64,000 nucleotides of DNA from Nocardia rhizosphaerihabitans (GCF_014646295.1 NZ_BMNE01000003.1:365954-429953); one strand, 5' to 3'; positions 33,493 through 43,025 are shown, counted from the first letter of the stretch. A program made the numbers and translations. The notes: a model not told the origin generated them from the sequence alone.

Positions 33493-34608
33493 TCAGGAGT
33501 GGTCGTGCACGAGCACGCCGCGGATGTTCTGGCCGTTGAGCAGGTCGTCGTAGCCCTGATTGACCTGGTCGAGGGTGTAGGTGCGGGTGATGAGCTCGTC
33601 GAGCTTCAGGTCGCCGCTCTGGTAGAGACCGAGGATCTTGGGGATGTCGACGGTCGGGTTGCAGTCGCCGAAGAGGCTGCCGCGCAGTTCCTTCCGGAAC
33701 AGCGTCATGATCGAACCGGGGAGCTGGATGTTGATCTCGTCGAGCTTGTTGAGCCCGGTCAGCACGACCTTGCCGCCCTTGCCGACGGCGTCGAAGCCGG
33801 CGCGGACGATCTCGGCGGTCATCAGGTCGGGGATCAGGATCGCGGCGTCGGCGCCCTGGCCGCGGGTCAGGTCGTTGATCGTGGCCAGCGCGTCACCGGC
33901 GTCGGCGAAAGCGTGCGTGGCGCCGAGTTCGAGGGCTCGTTCACGCTTGTTGTGCAGCGGGTCGACCGCGACGACGTAGCGTGCGCCGGCGAAGCGCGCG
34001 CCCTGCACCGCGTTGATACCGAGCCCGCCGATACCGAAGACGACCACGACATCGCCGGGCTTGACCTCGGCGGTGTTGACCGCCGATCCCCAACCGCTCG
34101 GCACGCCGCAGCCCACCAGCACCGCCTTGTCCAGCGGCAGGTCGTCGTCGACCTTGACGCAGGAATTCTGGTGGATCACCCCGTACTGGCTGAACGTGCC
34201 GAGCATGCACATCGCGCCGTACTCACCGGCCGGTCCCCGCAGCGGGAAGCGACCACCGGGCAGATAACCCTCGAGGATCGTGGCGCCCATATCGCAGATG
34301 GACTGCTGACCGTTGGAGCAGTATCGACAGGTACCGCAGTTCGGAATGAACGAGCACACCACGTGATCGCCGGGGGCCACCCGGGTCACGCCGGGCCCGA
34401 CCTCTTCGATGATGCCCGCGCCCTCGTGACCGAGCACCATCGGCAGCCGCGCTTCGAGGTCACCGTGGGCGATATGGACATCGGAATGGCACAGCCCGCC
34501 GTAGAGGTACCGGATGAGTACCTCTCCCTCGCGAGGCTTGTCGAGTTCGAGCTCTTCGATCTCGATCGGCTTGCCGGGCTGGTAGACGACCGCGGCCTTG
34601 GTCTTCAT
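33493..34608 (-). CDS. NDMA-dependent-type zinc alcohol dehydrogenase
   Basis: 371 residues. GLCHSDVHIAHG near residue 39 and LGHEGAGII near 65 carry catalytic zinc ligands; CGTCRYCSNGQQSIC near 95 is the structural zinc loop. The Rossmann motif VFGIGGLGINAVQGA is near 195. The insertion ATILEGYLPGGRFPLRG is typical of the Rxyl_3153/NDMA-dependent family with tightly bound NAD. The start at 34608 has GGAGAAACCCGCC upstream; the longer frame to 35289 runs into the divergent regulator. First gene of the operon controlled from the 34609-34740 region. Confidence 0.92.
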   Translation of the reverse strand: MKTKAAVVYQPGKPIEIEELELDKPREGEVLIRYLYGGLCHSDVHIAHGDLEARLPMVLGHEGAGIIEEVGPGVTRVAPGDHVVCSFIPNCGTCRYCSNGQQSICDMGATILEGYLPGGRFPLRGPAGEYGAMCMLGTFSQYGVIHQNSCVKVDDDLPLDKAVLVGCGVPSGWGSAVNTAEVKPGDVVVVFGIGGLGINAVQGARFAGARYVVAVDPLHNKRERALELGATHAFADAGDALATINDLTRGQGADAAILIPDLMTAEIVRAGFDAVGKGGKVVLTGLNKLDEINIQLPGSIMTLFRKELRGSLFGDCNPTVDIPKILGLYQSGDLKLDELITRTYTLDQVNQGYDDLLNGQNIRGVLVHDHS

Positions 34609-34688
34609 GGCGGGTTTCTCCTGATCCTCGTTGATGCGCCCCGTCTGGAGTGACGGGAACCACATTCGCAACGCGCGGCTCCCGCGAC

Positions 34689-34705
34689 TGTTCAGAAATT
34701 GGACA
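34689..34705. promoter_or_regulatory. inverted repeat TGT-N11-ACA, probable activator site
   Basis: TGTTCAgaaatTGGACA is an imperfect inverted repeat midway between the divergent dehydrogenase operon and the AcoR-like gene. TGT-N10/11-ACA elements are typical targets of AcoR/MimR-type regulators. Confidence 0.5.
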
Positions 34706-34740
34706 ATCGTGACCCCGGTCACCATTGCTACGGTTGAGGC

Positions 34741-36357
34741 ATGCAACCCGAGGGGAATGGACTGGTCGCCAAGCGGGAACCGATCGCCGCTTCCTGGCAT
34801 CGGGCGACGATGGCCGGACTCGAGCCGGGCTCGGCGCTGGACTCGATCAGCTATGTCGATATCGACGAAGCCAGTCCGCTCATGGCCGCGGCCGCGGTCG
34901 TGCTCGACGACCTCAACCATCGACTCGAGGGCACCAACTTCACCACGATCGTCGTCGACCGGGAAGGTCGCGTCGCGCACCAGTGGTGCGGAAACCGCAG
35001 CGCCCGAAAGGTTTTCGACGATCTCGGCGTCGACGTCGGCGCCTCCCTGCTGGAAGAGGCGGTCGGCACCACCGCGCCGGGTGTGGCCCTGGAAACGCGC
35101 ACCAGCATCGCCGTCAACGGCGACGAGCACTTCGCCGTTCCGCTTCGGCGCATGAGCTGCTACGGCCACCCCATCTTTCACCCCACCACCCGGCGCATCG
35201 AGGGTGTGCTCGACCTGTCGGCGGTGGTCCAGGAAGCCAGCCCACTGCTGCCGCCGCTGGTCGCCCGCGCGGTCGCCGATATCGAGCAACGTCTGCTCGA
35301 CGGTTCCCGCATCTCGGACAAGGAACTGCTCGCCGCGTTCCAGGCCGCGGGCACACGCCGCCGCGCGGTGCTGGCCATCGGGCGTGACCTGCTCATGTCC
35401 AACCAGGCCGCCGCCGATCTGCTCGGCGCCACCGACTTCGCGTTGCTGCGGATGATGGCACCGGATGTGCGCCGCAGCTCGGTCTTCGACCTGACGCTGG
35501 AGTCGGGGCAGGCCGTGCGTGTCGAAGCGACCCGCGTCGGTGGCCCGGCCGGGGGAACCTTGCTCAACGTCGAACCGCTGGAACGGGCGAGCATCGCCTA
35601 CTCCCGTCGAACACTCGAGCCCGGCGATCCGCTACTGGTCGCGGGCCCACCGGGTTCCGGGCGTTCGCGCACCGCGCGCGAACACGCCACCGAGCAACCG
35701 GTCACCGTCCTGACCGCCGCCAACGCCCTGCTCGACGGCAGCGACGTGTTCGCCCGCGACTTCGCCGCGCTGGTCCGTGCCCGGCAGGGAACCGTCTGCA
35801 TCGACGGCCTCGATCTGTTGCCCGACGATCTGATCGATCTCGTCGCCACCCATGTCGCCGACCGCCAGGTACCGCGCGTCGTGCTGGTCACCGGAGCCGT
35901 GGAAACTCTCACCGGCCGCGCCGCCGCGCTGGCCGCGGAATGCACCGACCGTATCGAGCTCGGCCCGCTGAGCAACCGCCGCGGCGAGATTCCGGCCCTG
36001 GTCGCGGCGATGCTGCGCGAAGCGGGCGCGGACAGCTCGCTGTACTTCACGCCGGGCGCGCTCTCGGCGCTGTCCGCGCACAACTGGCCGGGCAACCTCC
36101 GCGAATTGCGCGCGGTCGTCACCGAGGTCATCCGGCACCGGCGCACCGGCGCGGTCGTTCTCACCGACTTACCGGAGGCGTACCGCACGCAGCAGCCGAT
36201 CCGGCAACTGATGCCCATCGACCGCGCAGAACGCGACGTCATCGTCGACACCCTCCGCACATTCGAAGGCAACAAGGTCAAAACAGCTCAGGCCCTGGGC
36301 ATTTCGCGAACCACGCTCTATGCGAAGATGCGCGCGTTGCGCATCACCGTCTACTGA
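34741..36357 (+). CDS. AcoR-like enhancer-binding-type transcriptional activator
   Basis: 538 residues. An N-terminal GAF-like sensing region (about 40-190, including TTIVVDREGRVAHQWCG) is followed by a reduced AAA+ domain with VAGPPGSGRSRTAREH near 302 and GTVCIDGLDLLPDDL near 355, then LSAHNWPGNLRELRAVVTEV near 445 and a Fis-type HTH (KVKTAQALGISRTTLYAKMR) at the end. The GAFTGA loop that contacts sigma-54 is not present, and the Walker A lacks the canonical GKT/S. Actinobacteria lack sigma-54, so it must act otherwise. It likely activates the divergent ADH-ALDH operon. Confidence 0.88.
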   Translation: MQPEGNGLVAKREPIAASWHRATMAGLEPGSALDSISYVDIDEASPLMAAAAVVLDDLNHRLEGTNFTTIVVDREGRVAHQWCGNRSARKVFDDLGVDVGASLLEEAVGTTAPGVALETRTSIAVNGDEHFAVPLRRMSCYGHPIFHPTTRRIEGVLDLSAVVQEASPLLPPLVARAVADIEQRLLDGSRISDKELLAAFQAAGTRRRAVLAIGRDLLMSNQAAADLLGATDFALLRMMAPDVRRSSVFDLTLESGQAVRVEATRVGGPAGGTLLNVEPLERASIAYSRRTLEPGDPLLVAGPPGSGRSRTAREHATEQPVTVLTAANALLDGSDVFARDFAALVRARQGTVCIDGLDLLPDDLIDLVATHVADRQVPRVVLVTGAVETLTGRAAALAAECTDRIELGPLSNRRGEIPALVAAMLREAGADSSLYFTPGALSALSAHNWPGNLRELRAVVTEVIRHRRTGAVVLTDLPEAYRTQQPIRQLMPIDRAERDVIVDTLRTFEGNKVKTAQALGISRTTLYAKMRALRITVY

Positions 36358-36499
36358 CCGCACGGGTCCGGTCGGATCCTGCCAATCGACTGAGCCGCCG
36401 GTTGGTCACTTCGGTCACCGTAAATGATCTGGCGGTAGCGATGAGTTGCGGCGATGATCACGTGGTGTTCTACGTCGGCGACTCTGCGAGACGATCGTG

Positions 36500-37771
36500 A
36501 TGGCGGCTCGGGGTCCGTTGCGGGGCAGGGCATTTCGGTGGGTGTGGGGCGGGGAGACCGTCTCGATGGTGGGAGACGCCAGTTACGAGGTCGTGCTCGC
36601 GGTGCTGGTGCTCTCGGTAACCGGGTCGCCCGCGGCGCTGGGCGTGGTGATGCTCGCCGTGACCGTCCCGCACGGGGCGCTGCTGCTGGTCGGCGGCGCG
36701 ATCACCGACCGGTTCTCGCCACGGACCATCATGCTGATCAGCCACCTCGTGCGTGGCACGGTGCTGGCCGTGCTGGCGGTCCTGGCAGCCGCCGGCGCCG
36801 TGACCCTGTGGCACCTACTCGTGATCGGCATCGTGATCGGCACCGCCGAGGCGTTCTTCCATCCGGCCGGCGCCAGCATCCTGCCCAGCCTGGTGAGCAG
36901 GGAGGACCTGCCGAGAGCGAACGCGCTGCTCGGAGCCGGTGAACAGGCCGCTCGACTGGTCGGTCCGGTGCTCGGTGGCCTGCTCATGGCAGTGGCCGGC
37001 GCGCCGATCGCGATCGGCTTCAACGCGTTCACCTTCCTGGTCGGCGCGGCGACCGTACTGGCCGCGCCGCGCCGCCAGGCCGAACCGGTCGAGCAGCTCT
37101 CCGCGAAAACGGTGCTGCGAGAGATAACCTCCGGGTTCGCCTACGCCCGCCGCAGCGTCGAGGTCCGCATCATCCTGCTACTGGTCGGCGCCGCGACGCT
37201 GAGTTACAGCGGATTGTTCGGCGTCGGACTGCCCACGCTGTCGCAGAACTTCGGCAACAGTGCCGTCGTTCTCGGCGCCATGCTGTCCGCGTGGGGCCTT
37301 GGCCAGCTGGCCGGCACCTTGTCCGCCGCGGCGTTCGGTCTGCCGCGGCGCTGGGGCGTGCTCATCGTCGCCATGACGATCGCCGAGGGCTGTTCGTTCG
37401 CGGTGCTCGGTTTCGTCCCGCACTACCTGATCGCGGTCGTCCTGCTGGCCGTGCTGGGTTTCGGTGTCGCTTACTCGACCGACGTCGCACTGCCGACCTT
37501 CGTGCAGACCACCGCCCCGGAGACGATGCTCGGCCGGGTGAACAGCCTGATCGACCTGCCCAGGGCCGTCCTCTCGCCACTGTCGCTGGCGGCCTTCGGT
37601 TTCCTCGCCGCGGCCGGTGTCCGCTGGGCCTTCCTCGCCGCCGCCGTCCCGATGCTGCTGGTCGGAATCGGCTTGGCGCTGAGTGGGCACGCCACGACAC
37701 TGACCAGCGGTTCGGGCACAGACGCGGATCTGGACGGGTCGGCCGATCAGTCGGTCCCTCAATCGACCTGA
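36500..37771 (+). CDS. MFS transporter (DHA1/enterobactin-exporter-like)
   Basis: About 423 residues with 12 predicted hydrophobic helices in two halves. The first loop motif GGAITDRFSPRTIMLISHLVRG is split over residues 62-84, matching MFS motif A. ANALLGAGEQAARLVGPVLGG near 136 is typical of drug and siderophore exporters. GTG 36497 and ATG 36500 are both possible starts. The 3' neighbour is a convergent TetR gene that may regulate it. Substrate cannot be inferred. The C-terminus ends in a polar, Asp/Ser-rich tail. Confidence 0.9.
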   Translation: MAARGPLRGRAFRWVWGGETVSMVGDASYEVVLAVLVLSVTGSPAALGVVMLAVTVPHGALLLVGGAITDRFSPRTIMLISHLVRGTVLAVLAVLAAAGAVTLWHLLVIGIVIGTAEAFFHPAGASILPSLVSREDLPRANALLGAGEQAARLVGPVLGGLLMAVAGAPIAIGFNAFTFLVGAATVLAAPRRQAEPVEQLSAKTVLREITSGFAYARRSVEVRIILLLVGAATLSYSGLFGVGLPTLSQNFGNSAVVLGAMLSAWGLGQLAGTLSAAAFGLPRRWGVLIVAMTIAEGCSFAVLGFVPHYLIAVVLLAVLGFGVAYSTDVALPTFVQTTAPETMLGRVNSLIDLPRAVLSPLSLAAFGFLAAAGVRWAFLAAAVPMLLVGIGLALSGHATTLTSGSGTDADLDGSADQSVPQST

Positions 37772-37827
37772 CCTCGCTACCCTTCTTCCGCTCTTCCGAA
37801 AGAGGCTGGTGCTGAGCAGATGTGAAC

Positions 37828-38409
37828 CTACGACGGCTTCACCGCTGCGCCGAGGATGCGCAGGAACAGCGAACTACCTGCGGCGAGCGACTGCCCTCCG
37901 CCGTGGACAGCCTTGATGCCCTCCACTGTGGTCAGGGCCAAAGTGGCGATCTCCGTCGAGCTCGCTCCGATCGATGACAAGTCGATTTCCCCGGTGGCCG
38001 CGGCATCGTCGAGGGCGGCGCTGATGCGCTGTACCAGATGCTCTCGCGCTGCTCGGGTGACCTCTCCCGAGAGCGCCAGGTCCGACTCGAAGAGTTCCTT
38101 GCCGTGCGGGCTGGCGCTGATCTGCGCCATCAGTCCTTGCAGGAAGGCGTTCATCGCGGCGTCGATCCGGTCGATGACCGGGCCGTCGGCGTCGAGCGCG
38201 GCGTCGACATGCTCCAGCACCAGCGCGTGCGCGCGCTGGGACCCCGCGCGAAACAGCGCCTCCTTGCCGTCGAAGTGCAGATACAGCGCCGCCCGCGACA
38301 CTCCCGCGGCCTCGGCGATGTCCTTCATCGCCGTCTTGCGGAACCCGTAGCGGCAGAAGACCTCCAGCGCCACATCCAGGATCTCGTCGATCTTCAGCTC
38401 AGCACCCAC
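37828..38409 (-). CDS. TetR-family transcriptional regulator
   Basis: 193 residues from the GTG at 38409. The HTH reads KTAMKDIAEAAGVSRAALYL then HFDGKEALFRAG. A frame extends to an ATG at 38451, but that extension (with CPYCHRGG) runs through the inverted repeat at 38420-38443, which is better seen as its operator, so the GTG is preferred. It may control the convergent MFS gene or the divergent SnoaL/two-component genes. Confidence 0.88.
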   Translation of the reverse strand: MGAELKIDEILDVALEVFCRYGFRKTAMKDIAEAAGVSRAALYLHFDGKEALFRAGSQRAHALVLEHVDAALDADGPVIDRIDAAMNAFLQGLMAQISASPHGKELFESDLALSGEVTRAAREHLVQRISAALDDAAATGEIDLSSIGASSTEIATLALTTVEGIKAVHGGGQSLAAGSSLFLRILGAAVKPS

Positions 38410-38419
38410 ACCGCCACGG

Positions 38420-38443
38420 TGACAGTATGGACAGATTGTGTCA
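38420..38443. promoter_or_regulatory. inverted repeat TGACA...TGTCA, probable TetR operator
   Basis: TGACAGTATGG and its partner ending TGTGTCA form an imperfect 24 bp inverted repeat immediately upstream of the TetR start, with TATGGACAGAT between the arms. Confidence 0.55.
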
Positions 38444-38588
38444 ATTTGCACCGCTAGACACCAGAAGTAAATATGTCTACGTGTGCGGTGGTTGGCCGTG
38501 CGCCCCTACGACCGGCAGCGCCGACAATCCGTGCCGCCGCCCGATCCCTGGCCGTTCGGCACTCGCACCTCACGACGAAGGAAATCCC

Positions 38589-38975
38589 ATGCCCGACAAC
38601 ACAATCACCACCGAAGACCGCATCCGCGCTACCGAGCGCAGCAGACTCGCAGCGCTCGTCGAGGCCGACATCGCCGCAGCAGTGATCCACCACGGCACCG
38701 AGTTCCAGCTCATCACCCCGATCGGCGCAGCCCTGAGCCGGGACGAGTACCTCGACGCCGTCGGCGACGGCCACATCGATTACCTGGTCTGGGAACCGGG
38801 GCCGATCAGCGTGCGGCTCCACGCCGACGCGGCGTGCCTTCGCTACCAGGCCGACCTCGAGGTCGTCTTCGGCGGGCACCCGCTGCCACGGGCACGCTAC
38901 TGGCACACCGATCTCTACGAACTCCTCGACGGCCGCTGGCAGGTGGTGTGGTCACAAGCCACCCAGATCCGCTGA
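38589..38975 (+). CDS. SnoaL/NTF2-like (DUF4440-type) protein
   Basis: 128 residues of the alpha+beta cone fold: an N-terminal helix (RLAALVEADIAAAVIHHG), then TEFQLITPIGAALSRDEYL, and strands ending RYWHTDLYELLDGRWQVVWS. This is the DUF4440/SnoaL pattern of small ligand-binding or enzymatic proteins. GAAGGAAATCCC supplies the ribosome site. It is directly upstream of, and overlaps, a histidine kinase gene, so it may be co-expressed with the two-component system. Confidence 0.85.
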   Translation: MPDNTITTEDRIRATERSRLAALVEADIAAAVIHHGTEFQLITPIGAALSRDEYLDAVGDGHIDYLVWEPGPISVRLHADAACLRYQADLEVVFGGHPLPRARYWHTDLYELLDGRWQVVWSQATQIR

Positions 38976-40231
38976 ACGCCCCTGTGGAGCGACCTGATGC
39001 CCTGGCCGTCACCATCTATCGCTGGGGTCGTGACCACGCGCTGCTGCTGGATTCGATCTTCGCCGGTGTGCTGCTGGTACTGCTCGGCGCGGCGAGTGCG
39101 TTCATCGCCGACCTGCCCGGACTGGTCGTGGCTACCCTCACGATCGCCCCGCTCGCGGTGCGCCGCCGGTACCCGATCGCTGTCCTGGTGTGGACCCTGG
39201 TGATGTCGATCGTTCAGCTCGTCGTCGTGCCGATCCCGTTGCCGGGCAACATCGCTCAAGCGGTCGTCATCTACACCGTCGCCGCGAACGTCGCGTCGTT
39301 CGGCGTGCGATCGGCTACCTTGGTGGCCGCACTCGTCGGCAGCCTGCTCGCCGGGTTCAGGTGGAGCACCCCGCCTGACTATGGCCGGCATGCGCTGGCC
39401 GCAGCAGCGGTACTCGCGGTTCTTGCCGCGCTCGTCTGGGTGATCGGGAACCTGGTTCGCGGACGCGAAGAGAATCTGCGCCAGCTCGCCGGCGCCGTCG
39501 TCCAACTCGAGCAGGGACGGCGCCGGCTCGAGCTGTTCGTCGCACAGCGTGAGCGTGTGTCGGCGGCCCGGGAAATCCACGACATCGTCGCGCATTCCCT
39601 CACCGTCGTCATCGTCCAAGCCGACGGCGCCGCCTACGCTGCCGCCAACGCTGACCGATGGCACCGCACGCAGGCTCGCGAGGTTCTCGATGTCATCGGT
39701 GCGACGGCGCGGTCGGCGCTGGCCGAGGTGCGCACCGTCGTCGACGTGCTCCGCGATGTGGACACCCGCGACGTCGACACCGTATCCGGGGCCTCCCACG
39801 ACGGTCAGGCCACCGGCGCCGAGCTGGGTCGGCTCGTGGACTCCGTTCGTGCCGCGGGCGTGCCGGTCGAGTTCGACAGTCATCCCGCGACCTTCGACGC
39901 CCTCCCGTTCCGCCTGAGATTCGTTGTGCTGCGCGCGGTTCAGGAATCGCTGACCAATGTCCTCAAACACGCGGGCTCGCCGGTGAATGCCCAGGTCGCC
40001 ATCGAGTGCACAGCCGATGACCTGTGCCTGCGAATCGTTGACGACGGCCCGGGCCGCCACGTCGACGAACCCGCCACCGGCACCGGGGCCGGCCATGGCC
40101 TGGCCGGCATGCGTGAACGAGTGCACGAGCTGGGCGGGCAGTTTCGCGCCGAGCACCGACCGGTGCGAGGATTCGAGGTCACCGTGGTGATTCCGCTGAA
40201 CACCACGGTCGGCGAACGGAGCGCAGCATGA
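38948..40231 (+). CDS. sensor histidine kinase, NarL/DesK type
   Basis: About 427 residues from GTG 38948 (GTG 38984 is an alternative; neither has a strong ribosome site). Five to six TM helices occupy the N-terminus, then a HisKA_3 dimerisation domain with the phosphoacceptor in AAREIHDIVAHSLTVVIVQA, and a HATPase domain with RAVQESLTNVLKHAG (N-box) and DDGPGRHVDEPATGTGAGHG. It probably phosphorylates the response regulator encoded next, with an ATGA overlap. The signal is likely membrane-borne. Confidence 0.88.
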   Translation: MVTSHPDPLNAPVERPDALAVTIYRWGRDHALLLDSIFAGVLLVLLGAASAFIADLPGLVVATLTIAPLAVRRRYPIAVLVWTLVMSIVQLVVVPIPLPGNIAQAVVIYTVAANVASFGVRSATLVAALVGSLLAGFRWSTPPDYGRHALAAAAVLAVLAALVWVIGNLVRGREENLRQLAGAVVQLEQGRRRLELFVAQRERVSAAREIHDIVAHSLTVVIVQADGAAYAAANADRWHRTQAREVLDVIGATARSALAEVRTVVDVLRDVDTRDVDTVSGASHDGQATGAELGRLVDSVRAAGVPVEFDSHPATFDALPFRLRFVVLRAVQESLTNVLKHAGSPVNAQVAIECTADDLCLRIVDDGPGRHVDEPATGTGAGHGLAGMRERVHELGGQFRAEHRPVRGFEVTVVIPLNTTVGERSAA

Positions 40232-40923
40232 CCGAGGCCGAAGCCATTCGCGTCTTCCTCGTCGACGACCAGGAACTCGTCCGCACCGGGTTCGCGATGA
40301 TCGTCGATGCGACGGACGGGATGAGTGTCGTCGGTGGCGCAGGCGATGGTGAGTCCGCGCTCGCGCAGCTGCGACGACCCGAGAACCGCTGCGACGTCGT
40401 CCTCATGGACATCACCATGCCCGGAATCGACGGCATCGAGGCGACGCGCAGGCTCCTCGCCGAGCCCGACCCGCCGCGCGTGGTGATGCTGACCACCTTC
40501 GACACCGACGACCTGCTGGTCGAAGCACTCCGGGCCGGCGCATCGGGATTCCTCGTCAAAGACGCGGGCGCGAGGGAGCTCGTCGCCGCCATCCGCGCCG
40601 CAGCCTTGGGAGAGGCGCCGATCTCACCGAAACTGATGCGACGACTCGTCGACTCATTCATCCTCACCGCGCCTGCACCACACCTAGGCTCGGATGGAAC
40701 TCCCTCCACCGATCCCAGACTGGACGCCCTGACCGCCCGCGAACGCGAGATCCTCGCCGCTGTCGGTCTCGGCCTCACCAACTCCGAGATCGCCGCGCGA
40801 CTGCACGTCGCCGAGTCGACGGTGAAGACCCACCTCGGCTCCGTACTGCGCAAGCTCGGCCTCCGCGACCGTGTGCAGGCCGTCATCCTCGCGCGGACGG
40901 TGCGAGAGAACGGCGCCGAGTGA
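40228..40923 (+). CDS. LuxR/NarL-family response regulator
   Basis: 231 residues. The receiver has VFLVDDQELVRTG at the start, the phospho-Asp in DVVLMDITMPGIDG near residue 60, and LVKDAGARELVAAI. The C-terminal HTH reads LTAREREILAAVGLGLTNSE then IAARLHVAESTVKTHLGSVL. It is coupled to the preceding kinase. Its 3' end overlaps the convergent protease gene by 41 bp, so the CPBP protein may be a regulatory target or just a neighbour. Confidence 0.92.
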   Translation: MTEAEAIRVFLVDDQELVRTGFAMIVDATDGMSVVGGAGDGESALAQLRRPENRCDVVLMDITMPGIDGIEATRRLLAEPDPPRVVMLTTFDTDDLLVEALRAGASGFLVKDAGARELVAAIRAAALGEAPISPKLMRRLVDSFILTAPAPHLGSDGTPSTDPRLDALTAREREILAAVGLGLTNSEIAARLHVAESTVKTHLGSVLRKLGLRDRVQAVILARTVRENGAE

Positions 40924-41785
40924 GCGACGCCGTGCGCACTGCGATGGCGAAGGCGCACACCGCTGTGCCGATAAGCACGAACAGACCGGTGTCGCCGGCC
41001 AGGTATTCGTTGACGAGGACGGGGCGATCGGTCGTGATCGCGTAGGTCGCGAGGATCGTGAACGTCGCATTGTGTGCGAAGTGCGCGAGGACAGCGGGCC
41101 ACACACTGCGCGAGAGCAGCCGCAGGTAGCCGAACACGAACGAGAACGCGATCACGGTTGCGCTGAAGAGGGCGAGCACGAAGGGGCGTTCGCCCTCGGC
41201 GTGATAGTAGGGCGTGAGCAGGATGTAGGGGAGGTGCCAGCCGATCCAGATGACGCCCACAACGAGCATCGCGCACCGTTGGCCGAGAAAGGCCAGGCGT
41301 GGCTGCAGATATCCGCGCCAACCGAGCTCTTCGGCGAAAGCGAGGATCGGGCCGGTGACACACAGAACGAGCATCGCCTGGAGCCAGTCACCCGACGGCG
41401 TAATGAAGTTCGCAGCACCGACCACGACGGCGCCGGCGAACGCCAGCACCGACACCCCGGCCGTGGTGATCAGTGCCAGTGGCCAGAATCGGAGCCCGGA
41501 TTCGCTCATTCCCAGACGGTGCCATCCCTCGCGCGTGTAGCCCTCCCGAGTGATGACGAGCAGCATGACCAGCACCGTGAGCAGGGGCGAGATCGCCAGG
41601 ACAAGCCCTTCGGCGATGTCGGCGGTGCACAGCGAAATCCCGAGGACCAGGACGGTGAAGACGATCGACGAGGTGCGATCGGAGAGGCGTTCGAACACGC
41701 TGGGAGCCTTCTTTCCAGAGACCGACAGGCCAAGCCTCGTCGACCAGGCACCCAGAAACATCCACCGCGGATGGGGTCTGCACAC
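40883..41785 (-). CDS. CPBP-family intramembrane metalloprotease (CAAX/Abi)
   Basis: Up to 300 residues with about eight TM helices. The signature EELGWRGYLQPRL (EExxxR) near residue 152, a WHLPY motif near 190 and HFAHNATF near 235 form the CPBP active site. Family members are prenyl-protein proteases or bacteriocin-immunity proteins in bacteria. The N-terminal ~30 residues are not hydrophobic and the true start may be internal (for example near SVFERLSDRTSS). Confidence 0.85.
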   Translation of the reverse strand: MCRPHPRWMFLGAWSTRLGLSVSGKKAPSVFERLSDRTSSIVFTVLVLGISLCTADIAEGLVLAISPLLTVLVMLLVITREGYTREGWHRLGMSESGLRFWPLALITTAGVSVLAFAGAVVVGAANFITPSGDWLQAMLVLCVTGPILAFAEELGWRGYLQPRLAFLGQRCAMLVVGVIWIGWHLPYILLTPYYHAEGERPFVLALFSATVIAFSFVFGYLRLLSRSVWPAVLAHFAHNATFTILATYAITTDRPVLVNEYLAGDTGLFVLIGTAVCAFAIAVRTASLTRRRSLAPSARG

Positions 41786-42005
41786 GTCGACGGCACCCGG
41801 CTTCGCACCGCGGGCCTAGTACCCCGAGATGAGGCACATGTCCGCAGCCGCCCACATCACCGTTATCGGCGATTCCGGTGAAAGTCCCCACCGGCCCGCT
41901 GGTTTCACCCACCGCCTAAGGTGTGGGTGCGGCGTGGCCGCAGAGTCAGATATGCGTGAACAGCGACATTTCCGTAGCGATTTCCATCGAATCGAAAGGC
42001 GCTGC

Positions 42006-42947
42006 ATGGCAAAGGATTTGACACAACTCGAACTACTGACGGAGCTGGAGCCGGTAGTTGCGGTCAACATCGACCGGCACTTGGGCACGGCCAAGGACTG
42101 GTGTCCGCACGACTACGTTCCCTGGGACGAGGGCCGCAACTTCGCCGCGATGGGTGGCGAAGATTGGGAGCCGGAGCAGTCACGGCTCTCCGAGGTCGCC
42201 AAAGTCGCGATGATCACGAATCTGCTGACCGAGGACAACCTGCCTTCCTATCACCGCGTGATCGCTGAGAACTTCTCGTGCGACGGTGCGTGGGGCACCT
42301 GGGTCGGCCGCTGGACCGCCGAGGAGAACCGCCACGCCATCGCCATGCGCGACTACCTCGTCTGCACCCGCGCTGTCGATCCCGTCGCCTTGGAGAACGA
42401 CCGCATGGTGCATTTGACCCGCGGTGTCCACGCGCCGGAGGGCTTCGGCGGGGTACTCGATCAGGTCGCGTATGTGACATTCCAGGAGTTGGCTACCCGG
42501 GTCAGCCATCGCAGCACCGCACGGGTCTGCGACGATCCGATCGCCGGACGAATGCTGCAGCGCATCGCGGCCGACGAGAATCTCCATATGATGTTCTATC
42601 GCAACATCACCGGCGCCGCCTTCGACGTCGCTCCCGACCAGACGATGGAGTCGGTGACCAAGATCGTGAAGACGTTCGCCATGCCGGGCACCGGCATGCC
42701 GAACTGGCGCCGCAACGGCGTGTTGATGGTCAAGCACGGGATCTACGACCTGCGCCAGCACCTGGACGAGGTCGTGTTGCCGGTCCTGCGAATCTGGAAC
42801 GTCTTCGAGCGCACCGACCTCACCGCACGCGGGGAGCGCAGCCGCGAAGAACTCGCCGAGTACATCGACAAACTCACTCGCGACGTCATCCGGTTCGAAG
42901 AACAACGCGAGCGCATCCTCGCCCGCGACGCGGCACGGGCCGGATAG
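42006..42947 (+). CDS. acyl-ACP desaturase (DesA-like, diiron)
   Basis: 313 residues. Diiron ligands appear in the pairs SVxx/E region near residue 75 (TEDNLPSYHR), TAEENRHAIAMRDY near 107 and AADENLHMMFYRN near 192, matching the EExxH repeats of soluble stearoyl-ACP desaturases. Mycobacterial DesA1/DesA2 are close in size. It introduces a double bond into an acyl-ACP for membrane or mycolate lipids. The ATG at 42006 follows CGAAAGGCGC. A strong hairpin ends the gene. Confidence 0.92.
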   Translation: MAKDLTQLELLTELEPVVAVNIDRHLGTAKDWCPHDYVPWDEGRNFAAMGGEDWEPEQSRLSEVAKVAMITNLLTEDNLPSYHRVIAENFSCDGAWGTWVGRWTAEENRHAIAMRDYLVCTRAVDPVALENDRMVHLTRGVHAPEGFGGVLDQVAYVTFQELATRVSHRSTARVCDDPIAGRMLQRIAADENLHMMFYRNITGAAFDVAPDQTMESVTKIVKTFAMPGTGMPNWRRNGVLMVKHGIYDLRQHLDEVVLPVLRIWNVFERTDLTARGERSREELAEYIDKLTRDVIRFEEQRERILARDAARAG

Positions 42948-42953
42948 GGCACT

Positions 42954-42994
42954 GGATGTTGCAGTCGCGCGAGCGCCGCGCGACTGCAACATCC
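42954..42994 (+). terminator. hairpin terminator
   Basis: An 18 bp perfect stem (GGATGTTGCAGTCGCGCG) with a 5 nt loop lies 6 bp after the desaturase stop. Confidence 0.85.
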
Positions 42995-43025
42995 TGCCTC
43001 GATGTGGGCGCCGAGGCTGCGCCCG

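Noticed and set aside
38410..38451. N-terminal extension of the TetR gene with a CPYC motif
   Set aside because: It would place the inverted-repeat operator inside the coding region; the GTG at 38409 gives a normal-length TetR protein.
41868..41940. FMN-riboswitch-like string GGTGAAAGTCCCCACCGG upstream of the desaturase
   Set aside because: Only one short segment resembles the RFN element; the remaining conserved helices are absent and a desaturase is not a riboflavin gene.
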